A program made the position numbers and the translations under genes. 42,315 bases of DNA from Candidatus Gerdarchaeota archaeon (lineage in GTDB: Archaea; Asgardarchaeota; Heimdallarchaeia; JABLTI01): assembly GCA_016840945.1 (NCBI GenBank), contig JAEORJ010000103.1, forward strand, positions 1-42,315, given 5' to 3'. The notes beneath the pieces are model-generated. The model worked only from the letters and a program-made list of their open reading frames with translations. It was not told the origin of the DNA and did not search any database. Below are positions 1 through 11,430 of the stretch, in pieces. Every line of letters starts with the position of its first letter. Within the stretch, counting starts at the first letter, position 1.

Positions 1-17
1 TGAAATTAATATTATGT

Positions 18-911
18 TCAACTTGATTCCTTATTTTTTCGAGCGACTGCTTTATCATATAATAACATAACATCTGTTAAAAATTCAGATGGGATTTTGA
101 AGTAATCATCTACATAATCAAAAACAAATGAAATCTCATATTTCCGATAAAAATGTGTTACCTCATTAAGTTCATACTTTATTTCGTAAACTCGTTCAGG
201 AGTGTATTTTTCGATCACTTTATCAAAAATCTTATTCAGTTGCTTTGTTGATAATGTATGGTTAAACGAAGGATACATAGTATAAGTTTTTGATACTTCA
301 TCTGTACAGAATTTGATGACCTTTGATTGAGTTACTTCTTGATTTGGTATAAGAATGGTGCGATCTCTGTTTGTTAATAATTTAGTATAATTGTTAGTTA
401 TTTCACAAACAATCCCTTCTGCATCACCAATTTGCACATAATCACCAATACTAAAAGTACGTGAAATTAACACTGTAAATCCTGAAATGATATTTCCCAA
501 TGCTTTCGTTGAAGCGAAACCTACTGTAGCACCAAGCAAAGCAGTAATTGTTATACCAAGCTCCTCAGGTAATCCTCCAACTGCAATAATTACTCCTAGT
601 CCTATTATTATAATAAATAATCGACCAAAAAAAGCCATACCATTAATTACTTCATCAGCCCAATCGTTTCTTCTACCAAAGCGTTTTATTAAGCGGGTGC
701 TAACTCTTTCTAAAATTATTGTAAAGAGAAGTAATAAGATTATTACTAATACAGTAATCAATACATTCGCTATATTAATTGAAAACCAGTCAGATATTTT
801 TGCCCAAAAATCATTCTTTAACCAATCAACAAAATTATCCCATCTTTCGCCTTTTAATGAGAGATTATTATTAATAGGTAGATTGAACATAGAGAGAATT
901 GAATATGGCAT
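18..911 (-). CDS. MscS-family mechanosensitive ion channel
   Basis: Small-conductance mechanosensitive channel that would release solutes during osmotic downshock from the cell membrane. An amphipathic N-terminus (residues 1-45) precedes TM1 (about 47-67), TM2 (about 92-113) and a pore-lining TM3 (about 119-152) with the alternating Gly/Ala pattern typical of MscS (GATVGFAS, then ALGNIISGF). The MscS beta domain follows, with FSIGDYVQIGDAEG (153-166) and the ILIPNQEV motif (186-193). At 297 residues it has the usual length of a minimal three-TM MscS. The ATG at 911 directly precedes the first conserved part and no better start is visible. The gene is divergent from the GNAT gene and the function is confident from the motifs. 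Confidence 0.93.
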   Translation of the reverse strand: MPYSILSMFNLPINNNLSLKGERWDNFVDWLKNDFWAKISDWFSINIANVLITVLVIILLLLFTIILERVSTRLIKRFGRRNDWADEVINGMAFFGRLFIIIIGLGVIIAVGGLPEELGITITALLGATVGFASTKALGNIISGFTVLISRTFSIGDYVQIGDAEGIVCEITNNYTKLLTNRDRTILIPNQEVTQSKVIKFCTDEVSKTYTMYPSFNHTLSTKQLNKIFDKVIEKYTPERVYEIKYELNEVTHFYRKYEISFVFDYVDDYFKIPSEFLTDVMLLYDKAVARKNKESS

Positions 912-1030
912 TTTTGTACCCCATTTTCACTTATATAAATTATATAGGTTTTAAATTTTTGGAAATTTATTAAGAGAAATTTTTTATTACTGTATTAAAA
1001 GATTGTTAAAACAATCATGGATTGGTAAAA

Positions 1031-1576
1031 ATGTTCGAAGGCAAGAAAGTAAAATTACGTTCATTTGAATTAACTGATTTAGATTCAATCATGAGATTTT
1101 GGAATGCTATCGATTTACGAAGAGAACTTGGACCTGTTATCCCCGAATCTCGAGAAGAACGCGCAGAATGGATAAGAAAAACATGGGAAAATAGACGAAA
1201 GGGTACAGAGTATATTTTTGCTATTGAAGAACTATCAACTGGCGAATTTTTAGGCCATGCTAGTTTGAGAAATGTAAGAGCTATCAATAGAACTGCTAGT
1301 GTTAGTATTGCTATCTACGATTCAAATAATAGATCTAAAGGTTTTGGAACCGATGCTATGATTTTATTATTAAAAATTGGCTTCGATTATCTAAACCTAC
1401 ACAGAATAGGTTTAAATGTTTTTGAAACCAATCCTAGAGCTATACATGTTTATGAGAAAGTAGGTTTTACAAAAGTAGGCATTCATCGACACACTGATTT
1501 TGTAGAAGGAAGTTACGTTAACGATGTAGCAATGGATATACTAGAAGATGAATGGCGTGAAAAATACCACAAATAG
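1031..1576 (+). CDS. GNAT N-acetyltransferase, RimJ/RimL type
   Basis: Acetyl-CoA-dependent N-acetyltransferase of the RimJ/RimL (Acetyltransf_3) type. The N-terminal strand KKVKLRSFELTDLD, the acetyl-CoA loop RSKGFGTDA near residue 105, and the motif B segment NPRAIHVYEKVGF are diagnostic. The substrate (protein N-terminus, amino acid or aminoglycoside-like compound) cannot be told from sequence. The frame opens at a TTG at 1022, but the ATG at 1031 (MFEGKKVK) gives the normal N-terminus and is preferred. The gene converges on a small coiled-coil gene with only 7 bases between the two stop codons. A weak CCACA/TGTGG inverted repeat (1567-1591) spans the junction. Confidence 0.9.
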   Translation: MFEGKKVKLRSFELTDLDSIMRFWNAIDLRRELGPVIPESREERAEWIRKTWENRRKGTEYIFAIEELSTGEFLGHASLRNVRAINRTASVSIAIYDSNNRSKGFGTDAMILLLKIGFDYLNLHRIGLNVFETNPRAIHVYEKVGFTKVGIHRHTDFVEGSYVNDVAMDILEDEWREKYHK

Positions 1577-1583
1577 AATCCTT

Positions 1584-1790
1584 TTATGTGGAATAGTTTC
1601 TACCAACGATATTCATAAGTTTGTTGAGCTTATCATGCAACCTATTAACTTGCATTATCAATTGTTCAATTTCAGAACGTTCTAAACCCTGAAGAGTTTG
1701 CTCATCTTTGAATTCTTTATATTTTAAAAGTAATTTTTCAAAAGCTTGATCAAGATCACGGCTTTTTTTCTCATTATCAACTATCGTCAT
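1584..1790 (-). CDS. Small coiled-coil protein of unknown function
   Basis: A 68-residue hydrophilic protein that I do not recognise. Residues 8-60 show continuous heptad-like spacing of Leu, Ile and Met with many charged residues, predicting one long alpha-helical coiled coil. There is no Cys, no signal peptide and no membrane segment. The ATG at 1790 is the first start in the frame. It ends 7 bases from the convergent GNAT stop, which is consistent with a real gene in compact sequence, and its composition matches neighbouring proteins. It could be a small oligomerising or adaptor protein. A protein search against Asgard genomes would decide whether it is conserved. Confidence 0.6.
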   Translation of the reverse strand: MTIVDNEKKSRDLDQAFEKLLLKYKEFKDEQTLQGLERSEIEQLIMQVNRLHDKLNKLMNIVGRNYST

Positions 1791-1829
1791 AAATTGTACT
1801 ATGAGATGAATTTGATTTAAGATTTGCTC

Positions 1830-1837
1830 TTATAAAA
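1830..1837 (+). promoter_or_regulatory. TATA box before the 1.86-2.25 kb RNA candidate
   Basis: TTATAAAA lies about 25 bases before the start of an 11-bp perfect stem (from 1861), which is the usual archaeal TATA-to-transcription-start distance. No coding start follows in a suitable position on the plus strand, so the box would drive a non-coding transcript. It also overlaps the upstream flank of the minus-strand coiled-coil gene. Confidence 0.5.
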
Positions 1838-1855
1838 GCAGTAAAAATAAGAGGT

Positions 1856-2250
1856 GGGTTGAGATGGACTGATAGAAGGAAGGGAGGTTTCGACAGTCCA
1901 TCTCGGTTCTTTAGCCGGAGAATTATTGCTAAAGCATAACAAATTGGTAAAGACCAATTTAATTGAGGCGCAAATCGTTTGAGAATCAACCTATAATGTA
2001 TAAACGATCATCTTTTTTCTCCGGCATATTGGAAGAGGATTGAGGTTATTTAGTAGGGATTTTAGCTTTCTCCGGCAATAATGAATGGATTTTTTGACAG
2101 GATCTTAATTTGTAAACAGGTTCTTTGTATTTTGTTTTTGCGAAAGCATTCAGCCACAGTAAAGTCGACCCTTGAATTGTAGCGAGGTGTGAATTGTAAT
2201 CATTGTTTTTATTTGGCGATCCTGCGTTGAGACCTTTTTAGGAAACACAC
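1856..2250 (+). ncRNA. Candidate long structured RNA of unknown class
   Basis: This 640-base gap between genes (1791-2432) has no convincing reading frame but many helices. Stem A pairs GAGATGGACTG (1861-1871) with its exact complement at 1894-1904. Stem B pairs CTTTAGC (1909-1915) with GCTAAAG (1928-1934). Stem C is AAATTGGT (1941-1948), loop AAAG, ACCAATTT (1953-1960). Stem D pairs ATCGTTT (1974-1980) with AAACGAT (2002-2008). GCCGGAGAA (1914-1922) is complementary to TTCTCCGGC at both 2017-2025 and 2068-2076, the first enclosing C and D. CAGGATC (2098-2104) can pair with GATCCTG (2218-2224). A TGC-GAAA-GCA hairpin lies at 2138-2147. A TATA box lies upstream and a T-rich tract (2252-2265) follows. 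The size would suit RNase P or SRP RNA, but the conserved cores of neither could be confirmed. From 2266 to 2432 only a weak TCAACC/GGTTGA pair is visible. Confidence 0.42.
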
Positions 2251-2432
2251 AGTTTTTGTTTTTTTCAACCATAGTTCTTGGTGAGATAAGGTTGATACCT
2301 ATCAGAAATATTTGCTTGATACTATTAAAGCATTTTAGAAAAATAATTCAAGGTATGTAGCTAAGGGATTCACTATGTCTAAAAAAAACATCCGCAAGTT
2401 TTTGTCGTAATTTTTAGATTTTTTTGTTTATT

Positions 2433-5609
<3,177 letters not shown>

Positions 5610-5735
5610 TTAATAGCAATACTGAGTTAATAGAATTCAAAAGATTTACTGTTAATTTAAATGTAAATATTTTTATCAATAAAACGACTATTGTTCAGCT
5701 AGAATACTTAAAAGAATAAAAATGGTGAAATAATT

Positions 5736-6155
5736 ATGTCCCCAAGATGGTTTAGACCTGGTAGAATTGTTCGTAGAGCAGTCAGAAATAATCTTATCCG
5801 CCAAACTAGACGCTTTTATCGAAGAAGAACAAGAAGATGGTTGATTGGCGGTGCTATTTTATTAGCAATTGCTGGCACACATAGAGCTATTAAGATGCGA
5901 GAAGAAGATGCTTATAGGTTAGAGCAACATTACGGAAGGCCAGTTGATCAGTTATCAGAAGAAGAAATTGCTACTGGAATGAGACAATTAGGCATCAGAA
6001 GTATCGAACTTGACGATAATGACCGCAAAACAGTCTATGATGATGATGTAAAAGAATCAGGATTAAAAATTTCAGGTCAAAGATATTGTACCAATTGTGG
6101 TGCAATATTATTAGAAAATGCTCAATTCTGTTCAGAATGTGGTACTCATATCTAA
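5736..6155 (+). CDS. Arg-rich membrane-anchored zinc-ribbon protein
   Basis: A 139-residue protein of unknown role. Residues 1-34 are extremely Arg-rich, followed by one short hydrophobic segment (35-47, WLIGGAILLAIAG) that could be a membrane anchor. The middle (about 58-90, RLEQHYGRPVDQLSEEEIATGM) resembles a short SHOCT-like helical module. The C-terminus is a classic zinc ribbon with Cys118, Cys121, Cys132 and Cys135 (CTNCGAILLENAQFCSECG). The basic start may bind nucleic acid or anionic lipid. It is divergent from lacZ and lies upstream of the winged-helix regulator, with the 19-bp dyad at 6182-6200 between them. Function is unknown; the zinc ribbon is certain. Confidence 0.85.
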   Translation: MSPRWFRPGRIVRRAVRNNLIRQTRRFYRRRTRRWLIGGAILLAIAGTHRAIKMREEDAYRLEQHYGRPVDQLSEEEIATGMRQLGIRSIELDDNDRKTVYDDDVKESGLKISGQRYCTNCGAILLENAQFCSECGTHI

Positions 6156-6181
6156 GAGTACTATATTCACCCCAATTTTTC

Positions 6182-6200
6182 TTGACTAATCATTAGTCAA
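6182..6200. promoter_or_regulatory. Perfect 19-bp dyad, likely operator
   Basis: TTGACTAAT, a central C, then ATTAGTCAA form a perfect 9-bp inverted repeat. It lies 38 bases before the TTG start of a winged-helix regulator and 27 bases after the previous stop. No T-tract follows on the plus strand, so an operator is more likely than a terminator. Autoregulation by the adjacent regulator is the natural hypothesis. Confidence 0.55.
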
Positions 6201-6237
6201 ACAATACTAAATAAAATTATGATTAAGGTATACATGG

Positions 6238-7008
6238 TTGATATTATTGAAGAAAAGCGAGTTATTTTCTCTTATAACAAATCCAATTCGCAATTCCATT
6301 ATTACACGGTTAGCTAAAATCGACAAAACAGCTTATTCTGATATATTAGATTCTGTTAATCTCATACTACCCCTAACTAGCACAGGAAATTTCAACTATC
6401 ACTTAAATTTTCTTATTGAGCATGGGATTGTAGAAAAAAATGGTATGGTCTATAAATTAACTACAGTTGGAAAAGAAATTGCTCGTTTTGTGAATACTGT
6501 CAATCAAAAATGGTTAGTTTTAGAAAAAAATATTAGAGGTGATATCGTGAGTATTTTTAGTTTAGCAGAGCATTTTGAGAAAGAAACAAATATTACTATG
6601 GAAAAAAATATCATTGATTTTCATGGTTCAGAAATGATAATGGACGAGCAAAGAAATATTGGCATTCTAGAGGATTATTCTAAGATTGATTTTTTCAAAA
6701 ATTATCATCAATTGAATATCGAGGATTTTGAATTATTTAAATTACAACAAGAGCAAATTGAAGTAAAAGATAAGATTTCTACCTTGTTAAAGCATCCACA
6801 TCTAGAATACTACCTTTCACCAAAATTATTAGGTATAATCCAAGAATATTTGGAAAAAAATTTTGGTGAAGTAACAATTAGTGCAACTAAAGATTATCCT
6901 GCGCCATTCTTGATCACTACCAATATTGACACTAAAAAATGTGCATTTGTAATTGCTCCTGCATTTATAGATAAAGAACTTAAGAAAAAAATTCCAAGGA
7001 AAGAGTAA
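6238..7008 (+). CDS. Winged-helix (ArsR-like) transcriptional regulator
   Basis: A predicted DNA-binding regulator of 256 residues. The N-terminus (about 5-80) reads as an archaeal winged helix: a first helix with NPIRNSIITRL, a helix-turn-helix around AYSDILDSV to NFNYHLNFLIEHGIVE, and a wing at GMVYKLTTVGKEIARFV. The NFNYHL segment is typical of ArsR-like archaeal regulators. The remaining 170 residues are an unrecognised, probably ligand-binding or dimerising domain. The TTG at 6238 is the only start that includes the first helix; a nearby ATG at 6234 is in another frame. The upstream perfect dyad is a candidate autoregulatory operator. Its 3' end forms a hairpin shared with the convergent hydrolase gene. 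Confidence 0.75.
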   Translation: MILLKKSELFSLITNPIRNSIITRLAKIDKTAYSDILDSVNLILPLTSTGNFNYHLNFLIEHGIVEKNGMVYKLTTVGKEIARFVNTVNQKWLVLEKNIRGDIVSIFSLAEHFEKETNITMEKNIIDFHGSEMIMDEQRNIGILEDYSKIDFFKNYHQLNIEDFELFKLQQEQIEVKDKISTLLKHPHLEYYLSPKLLGIIQEYLEKNFGEVTISATKDYPAPFLITTNIDTKKCAFVIAPAFIDKELKKKIPRKE

Positions 7009-7019
7009 AGCCTTTCCTT
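6996..7019. terminator. Hairpin terminator between convergent genes
   Basis: AAGGAAAG (6996-7003) pairs perfectly with CTTTCCTT (7012-7019) around an 8-base loop that contains the stop codon of the regulator gene. It is followed by ATTTAATTTTT on the plus strand and lies just beyond the stop of the convergent hydrolase gene. Confidence 0.5.
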
Positions 7020-7028
7020 ATTTAATTT

Positions 7029-8759
7029 TTAATAAAATATTCTGAATAACGATCCTTGTGGTAATACTAAAAGTTGTAATAAGAATGATTGTAGAAAAGC
7101 TGTGATTAGTGCATTTTTACTTATTTTTTGAAGTAAATCCCCTGAAAGAAATACTATTGCTAAGATTATTAATCCGTGAATTGCTCCAATGAAACCAGAT
7201 AATGATCCTAATATTGCGAAGAATATTGCTTGCAGAAAGAATGGAATCAAAATAATTAATGTGTTCAACCATGTAAATCGATGAAATTTTAATACACTTT
7301 TTTTACTGATGCGTTTTTCTAGATGGCCGATATAGAAACCCGGTATTGATAAAATTGTGAAAATAGCCAACCAAACAAGTCTAAGATTCAATGGGTAAAT
7401 ATTAAAAAATCCTGATCTAGCAAAGACTGTTACATAAAGTAATATGAAACCAAAAGTTAGAGAAACAAAAATCAAGTCTTTCCAATGAAGTTGCTTTACA
7501 GCTGTTCTCCATTGTGGTTTCCATTGCTCGCTTACTGTTGGAACCCGTCCTACTCTATATAAAATTACTAGTAGTAATCCAAAACCACCAAAAATACCAA
7601 CATAAATCACATTAAATATTGGTAACCCAACTGGGATAAGCATAAAGAGAGCAATAAGCAGCATAGCTATAGGTAAAGAACCTAAAAGTAATAACAAAAT
7701 CTTCATCCATAAAAATTTCTTAGGATTGGTTATCAGAAGTTTATCAATATTTAAAGCTTTAATTTTTTCAACAGAATCCTCGGGTTGAATTTCTTTATAG
7801 TCCATTTGTTTTTCATTCAACCATTTGGTGCCATAAATAATAGCTAAAAATAATGATGTTAAACCACTAATCCAAATTATTATTCGGGCAATAGATTTAG
7901 CAGCAGTAAGTGACTTTTCAGGAATGATATTAAATTTATCAGCAATCCAATTTTTAGCTTTCTTTAATATTCTTGGAGAATAAACTTCGTAATTATGAAA
8001 CATTGCTTTGTATATAGCTAATTCTCTAATATTACCTGAAGCTGTAGTTGTTTCTGCAAACCTATCAGTTGCTTGTTCACCAGAGAGTTTTTCATAAAGT
8101 AGATAAGCAGAACTTGGTTTTAAAATATCATCCCACATCCCTGAGAGAAGTAATACGTCAATTTTTGGATTATCGGGAGATAAATTTTGAACCCATGTTA
8201 ATTCAGTATCATTTACACCTGTAAAGAAGCTTGATTGTAGATTAGCTTCTAGATTAATTTGTGTTCCAATTAAAACTAATCCCGCTAATTTACTTGAATC
8301 TATAGTCGTTGCTTGTAAAGCCATTCTAGCCCCCATACTGTGACCCAAATACATTATTTGAGAATCAGTTAAACCTGATAATTGCTTAAATAGATTTTTT
8401 GCAATTATAACCTGCAAGCTCATACGAATAGATTCCGCATTATCAAAACCAACTACTCCTGATGATCGTCCTTGACCTGTAAAATCAAAGGTAAAAATAT
8501 GCAATCCTAAACCTATTAGTTCAGATAAAACATTTTTTAGAGCATATTGATCACTTCCAAATCCTTCTAGAAGAACAATGCCAGCGTTTATTGATCCAGG
8601 ATAATATTTCCCATATAGTACTTCATTTTCGTGTGAATAAAATTTCACTACTTCCCCTTTTGTTGTTTGCCAGTCTAAACCAGCAAAGCTACTTAAAGTA
8701 CCTACTGTGAGAATTAATGCTATTATTGTAATTATTCCATATCTTCGAAGATTAATCAT
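7029..8759 (-). CDS. Alpha/beta hydrolase fused to a multi-pass membrane domain
   Basis: A two-part protein of 576 residues. After an N-terminal signal-anchor (about 6-26) comes an alpha/beta hydrolase domain (about 35-275) of the serine aminopeptidase/lipase S33 type. It has the oxyanion region EGFGSD (65-70), DFTGQGRSSG (92-101), nucleophile Ser141 in GHSMG, Asp210 or Asp211 in GMWDD, and His255 in MFHNYEVY. Residues 285 to 576 hold roughly seven to nine hydrophobic segments with no recognised family. The hydrolase probably faces outside the membrane. A PAP2 phosphatase gene follows upstream on the same strand with about 95 bases between, suggesting membrane-lipid metabolism. The substrate is unknown. 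Confidence 0.85.
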   Translation of the reverse strand: MINLRRYGIITIIALILTVGTLSSFAGLDWQTTKGEVVKFYSHENEVLYGKYYPGSINAGIVLLEGFGSDQYALKNVLSELIGLGLHIFTFDFTGQGRSSGVVGFDNAESIRMSLQVIIAKNLFKQLSGLTDSQIMYLGHSMGARMALQATTIDSSKLAGLVLIGTQINLEANLQSSFFTGVNDTELTWVQNLSPDNPKIDVLLLSGMWDDILKPSSAYLLYEKLSGEQATDRFAETTTASGNIRELAIYKAMFHNYEVYSPRILKKAKNWIADKFNIIPEKSLTAAKSIARIIIWISGLTSLFLAIIYGTKWLNEKQMDYKEIQPEDSVEKIKALNIDKLLITNPKKFLWMKILLLLLGSLPIAMLLIALFMLIPVGLPIFNVIYVGIFGGFGLLLVILYRVGRVPTVSEQWKPQWRTAVKQLHWKDLIFVSLTFGFILLYVTVFARSGFFNIYPLNLRLVWLAIFTILSIPGFYIGHLEKRISKKSVLKFHRFTWLNTLIILIPFFLQAIFFAILGSLSGFIGAIHGLIILAIVFLSGDLLQKISKNALITAFLQSFLLQLLVLPQGSLFRIFY

Positions 8760-8854
8760 ATTATTACCCCGAATAAATTCTATTATATTCCAATTTTTTG
8801 ATAGCTTCTAAATCTGATGCTTTAAGAATAAAAAATGAATCTAAATTAATAATC

Positions 8855-9709
8855 TTATGTAGTATTTTGTTCAATTACATTTAATTGTTTCACTCGTGGT
8901 TTTCTTAAATAGAATAGATAATAAAGTATCACAGTAGTTGTAAAGGCTGCGCCAGTAGAAAATAACACATCAGATGCAAAATGTGCTCCAATTATTACTC
9001 GAGAAAGTGCAACAAACACACCCCAACTAATGATTAGTAAAGTTCCAAAGTATGTTAGAAAATCTCTCTTCTCACGTTTAAATAAGAGAATTAATAATGG
9101 TAAGAAAACCCAACCCATCGCTGTGTGCCCTGAAGGGAAACTTGCATAAACACTTGAGGGACCATTAGGTATATACCAAGGAGTATAAAACTCAAAACCA
9201 ATATTTACTAATTGTCTGAATCGCACTCTGCCCCACAACCATTTAAACAATTGCACAAACAATAATGGATTAATTATCTCCAATAACAAAATTATAGCTG
9301 TAATCTTTCGATATGATTTCCAATCTTTATCAAATAAGAATAATGTAAATACAACTAATGAAATGAAAATTGTTCCAGCAATTAATGAGATGTCAAAAGA
9401 TGAAAATAAACCATAAATAAAAATGATTAAACTTACTATAATTCCAACTCCAGCGGGTATTTTTTGGTACTTTAAATTCTTGATCAATCCACCAATAATA
9501 ACTACTAGTGAAATTGCTATTAATGAATAACCAGGAATTTCGCCAAATATAGCTCCAAATTCACCCAATTTTGATTCAAAATTTACAACAGCGTTTGAAA
9601 TTTGTAAATCATACAATCCAAAAACAACTGCCAATATTATCCAAGGGATTAAAATCAAGAGTAATGATTTAATAAGAAATGAATTTTTGATCTGCTGAAT
9701 AATTCTCAT
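8855..9709 (-). CDS. PAP2-family membrane phosphatase
   Basis: Integral membrane phosphatase of the type 2 phosphatidic acid phosphatase superfamily, likely acting on a lipid or polyprenyl phosphate. The three signature motifs are present: KWLWGRVR (156-163, with Phe where the usual Pro follows), PSGH (192-195) with catalytic His195, and SRVIIGAHFASD (236-247) with Arg237, His243 and Asp247. About six TM helices are visible, with an N-terminal pair before the catalytic half. It lies upstream of the hydrolase-membrane gene in the same direction and the two may be co-transcribed. The exact substrate cannot be read from the sequence. Confidence 0.92.
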   Translation of the reverse strand: MRIIQQIKNSFLIKSLLLILIPWIILAVVFGLYDLQISNAVVNFESKLGEFGAIFGEIPGYSLIAISLVVIIGGLIKNLKYQKIPAGVGIIVSLIIFIYGLFSSFDISLIAGTIFISLVVFTLFLFDKDWKSYRKITAIILLLEIINPLLFVQLFKWLWGRVRFRQLVNIGFEFYTPWYIPNGPSSVYASFPSGHTAMGWVFLPLLILLFKREKRDFLTYFGTLLIISWGVFVALSRVIIGAHFASDVLFSTGAAFTTTVILYYLFYLRKPRVKQLNVIEQNTT

Positions 9710-9815
9710 TTGATAATCAACAAATAGAGTTAATTCTTTGCTTATTTATTATTCCAGTTATTTATTTTTTATCAAAGAACAAATGATAGATTATTAGCAA
9801 GATAAATGAAAATGA

Positions 9816-10298
9816 TTAATCTTCCCAATCTATTTTCTTCCAAAAATTATAGAAAATATCAGCATCTTCAGGATAGTCAATACCAATGAGTCTATTGAAT
9901 AAATAGACATTCCTTTTACCCACAATAAATAGTTCAATAACATCAGATGAATCTTGAGGATAATAAATAAAAGAGTAAATATCGAGCATTTGGAGTGCTT
10001 TCTGATAAATCTCCAATTTTTCAATTTTATGATGTTGCAATGAGATGATCATATCATTTTTATCATTGGTATAGATTACTCCACGTCCATCAAATACTCC
10101 TCTAATATAGGCTATGAGCTTATTTTTATTCCATTGTAGAACATCTTTAGGATCCTTTTTTTCATCTTCAGTTTGTTTACTAAAAAATCCAATATTGTAT
10201 ATAGGTTTGTCTTCCTCTTCATGACTCAAACTGGTAACCTCATAGCATTTATCAATTAAAATATCAAAGAATTTTATATAAAAAATACTAAATCGCAA
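9816..10298 (-). CDS. Degenerate LAGLIDADG-like protein
   Basis: A 160-residue protein whose middle resembles one LAGLIDADG homing-endonuclease unit. Residues 60-78 (KLIAYIRGVFDGRGVIY) match the LAGLIDADG helix followed by the first beta strand, and residues 131-153 (a RLIG segment, then DADIFYNFW) resemble the end of that fold. At the position of the catalytic acid (second Asp of LAGLIDADG) there is Arg72, so cleavage activity is unlikely. Such units are also reused as DNA-binding proteins. No intein or intron is evident beside it. The only upstream start is a TTG at 10298, so the N-terminus is uncertain. The family call is inferred from the motif alone. Confidence 0.6.
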   Translation of the reverse strand: MRFSIFYIKFFDILIDKCYEVTSLSHEEEDKPIYNIGFFSKQTEDEKKDPKDVLQWNKNKLIAYIRGVFDGRGVIYTNDKNDMIISLQHHKIEKLEIYQKALQMLDIYSFIYYPQDSSDVIELFIVGKRNVYLFNRLIGIDYPEDADIFYNFWKKIDWED

Positions 10299-10371
10299 AA
10301 AATGAAAACTTAATAAATTAAAATAGAAAGGTTAAGTGTTAAAATGAATTTTATTTCTCAGGTTTGGTTTT

Positions 10372-11430
10372 ATGGCTCTAAATAAAAAATATCTTAAAAG
10401 ACTTGGCATAAGATTTGGTGCATTAGTTTTAATTCATATTGTTTTTTTCACACTTACTGGGGCAATTTCTTACACAGAATCATATCTGTACAAATTTACA
10501 AATGATAGTTTTGATTGGGCATATACTCCTGAATATAATGAGACAGAATTCAATATCATATTTGACCAACACAGTCATACAAAGTATTCTGATGGGGTTT
10601 TAACATTCGAACAAAACATCCTATGGCATCTTGCACATGGTTTTAATGCTATGGCATTGACAGATCATAATCGAATACCCGATCCTGTTGAACTTGCTAA
10701 TTTAGCTGCAACTTATGCTGGGCGAATTCTTTTACTTTCTGGTGAAGAATGGACTACTAATAGAATTCATCTGAATTTACTAGGAATATCAGAATTTGTG
10801 CCTATCCCATCTTCTAACCCAACTAATGATGAAATACAAGAAGCGATTGATGCTACACATACTCAAGGAGGAGTTGTTGTAGTTAATCATATCCCTTGGA
10901 GCACGATATTATCTGACCCTCTAAGAATGCCTGACCATCCTTCTCGAGTAGAATTACTAGCCTGGGGTGTTGATTATATAGAGCTCGTTAATGAGAATGT
11001 CTATGATTATGAGTCTGATCCTTGGTGTAATGATACAAATGGCTTTGGTAATATAACTGGTACTGATATGCATCATCCGATGAATGTATATGGTTGGACT
11101 TTTATGAAAACTAGCTCATTTACAACTGCTGCAGTTATGGAACAACTTGTTGCTAGGAACAACACCATTCTTTATGATGAAGTTGGTTCTACTGATCATG
11201 CTATCGGTACGAAAAAAGCGTTATTGGTGTTATTAGAACCAATGATAGAAATCGGCGAATATTTCTTAGATTTAAATGCTGCAGGAATTAATCTTGTTAA
11301 CTGGAGTGGTGTTGGTATAGGTTTTGCTTACTGTTGCATAATTTTCGGTTCAGTCGAAGTAATACGTTATGGAATTTATAAAAAGAGATTGCTGAAAAAA
11401 GATGAAGATATAAAAACTGATGAAAAATAG
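10372..11430 (+). CDS. Membrane-anchored PHP-domain phosphoesterase
   Basis: A PHP-domain metallophosphoesterase, presumably acting outside the membrane. A signal-anchor (about 14-33) is followed by the PHP domain with its metal ligands intact: His67 and His69 (QHSHT), Asp74 (SDG), Asp98-His99 (LTDHN), Glu125 (SGEEW), His173 (VNHIPW), and Asp232/His234 (GTDMHHP). A second hydrophobic segment (about 308-330) precedes a Lys-rich tail, giving two TM segments with the catalytic domain between them. PHP relatives hydrolyse nucleoside or sugar phosphates, and the substrate here is unknown. The ATG at 10372 is unambiguous. It is divergent from the LAGLIDADG-like gene and lies upstream of the surface-protein gene. 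Confidence 0.9.
   Translation: MALNKKYLKRLGIRFGALVLIHIVFFTLTGAISYTESYLYKFTNDSFDWAYTPEYNETEFNIIFDQHSHTKYSDGVLTFEQNILWHLAHGFNAMALTDHNRIPDPVELANLAATYAGRILLLSGEEWTTNRIHLNLLGISEFVPIPSSNPTNDEIQEAIDATHTQGGVVVVNHIPWSTILSDPLRMPDHPSRVELLAWGVDYIELVNENVYDYESDPWCNDTNGFGNITGTDMHHPMNVYGWTFMKTSSFTTAAVMEQLVARNNTILYDEVGSTDHAIGTKKALLVLLEPMIEIGEYFLDLNAAGINLVNWSGVGIGFAYCCIIFGSVEVIRYGIYKKRLLKKDEDIKTDEK

Noticed and set aside
1777..1989. A 70-residue minus-strand frame
   Set aside because: It overlaps the start of the coiled-coil gene and the helices of the RNA candidate, and has no recognisable protein features.
2173..2198. Direct repeat TGAATTGTA at 2173-2181 and 2190-2198
   Set aside because: Only two short AT-rich copies; not enough for a repeat family or a binding array.
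1849..2238. A terminal helix AAGAGGT (1849-1855) with ACCTTTT (2232-2238) closing the RNA candidate
   Set aside because: The 5' half lies before the transcription start predicted from the TATA box, so it was not used to define the RNA ends.
2150..2320. RNase P RNA core, suggested by ACAGTAAAGTC near 2156 and CAGAAA...GCTT near 2303
   Set aside because: The two segments do not form the expected P4 helix beyond AAG/CTT plus one pair, and their spacing is too short; left as an unclassified RNA candidate.
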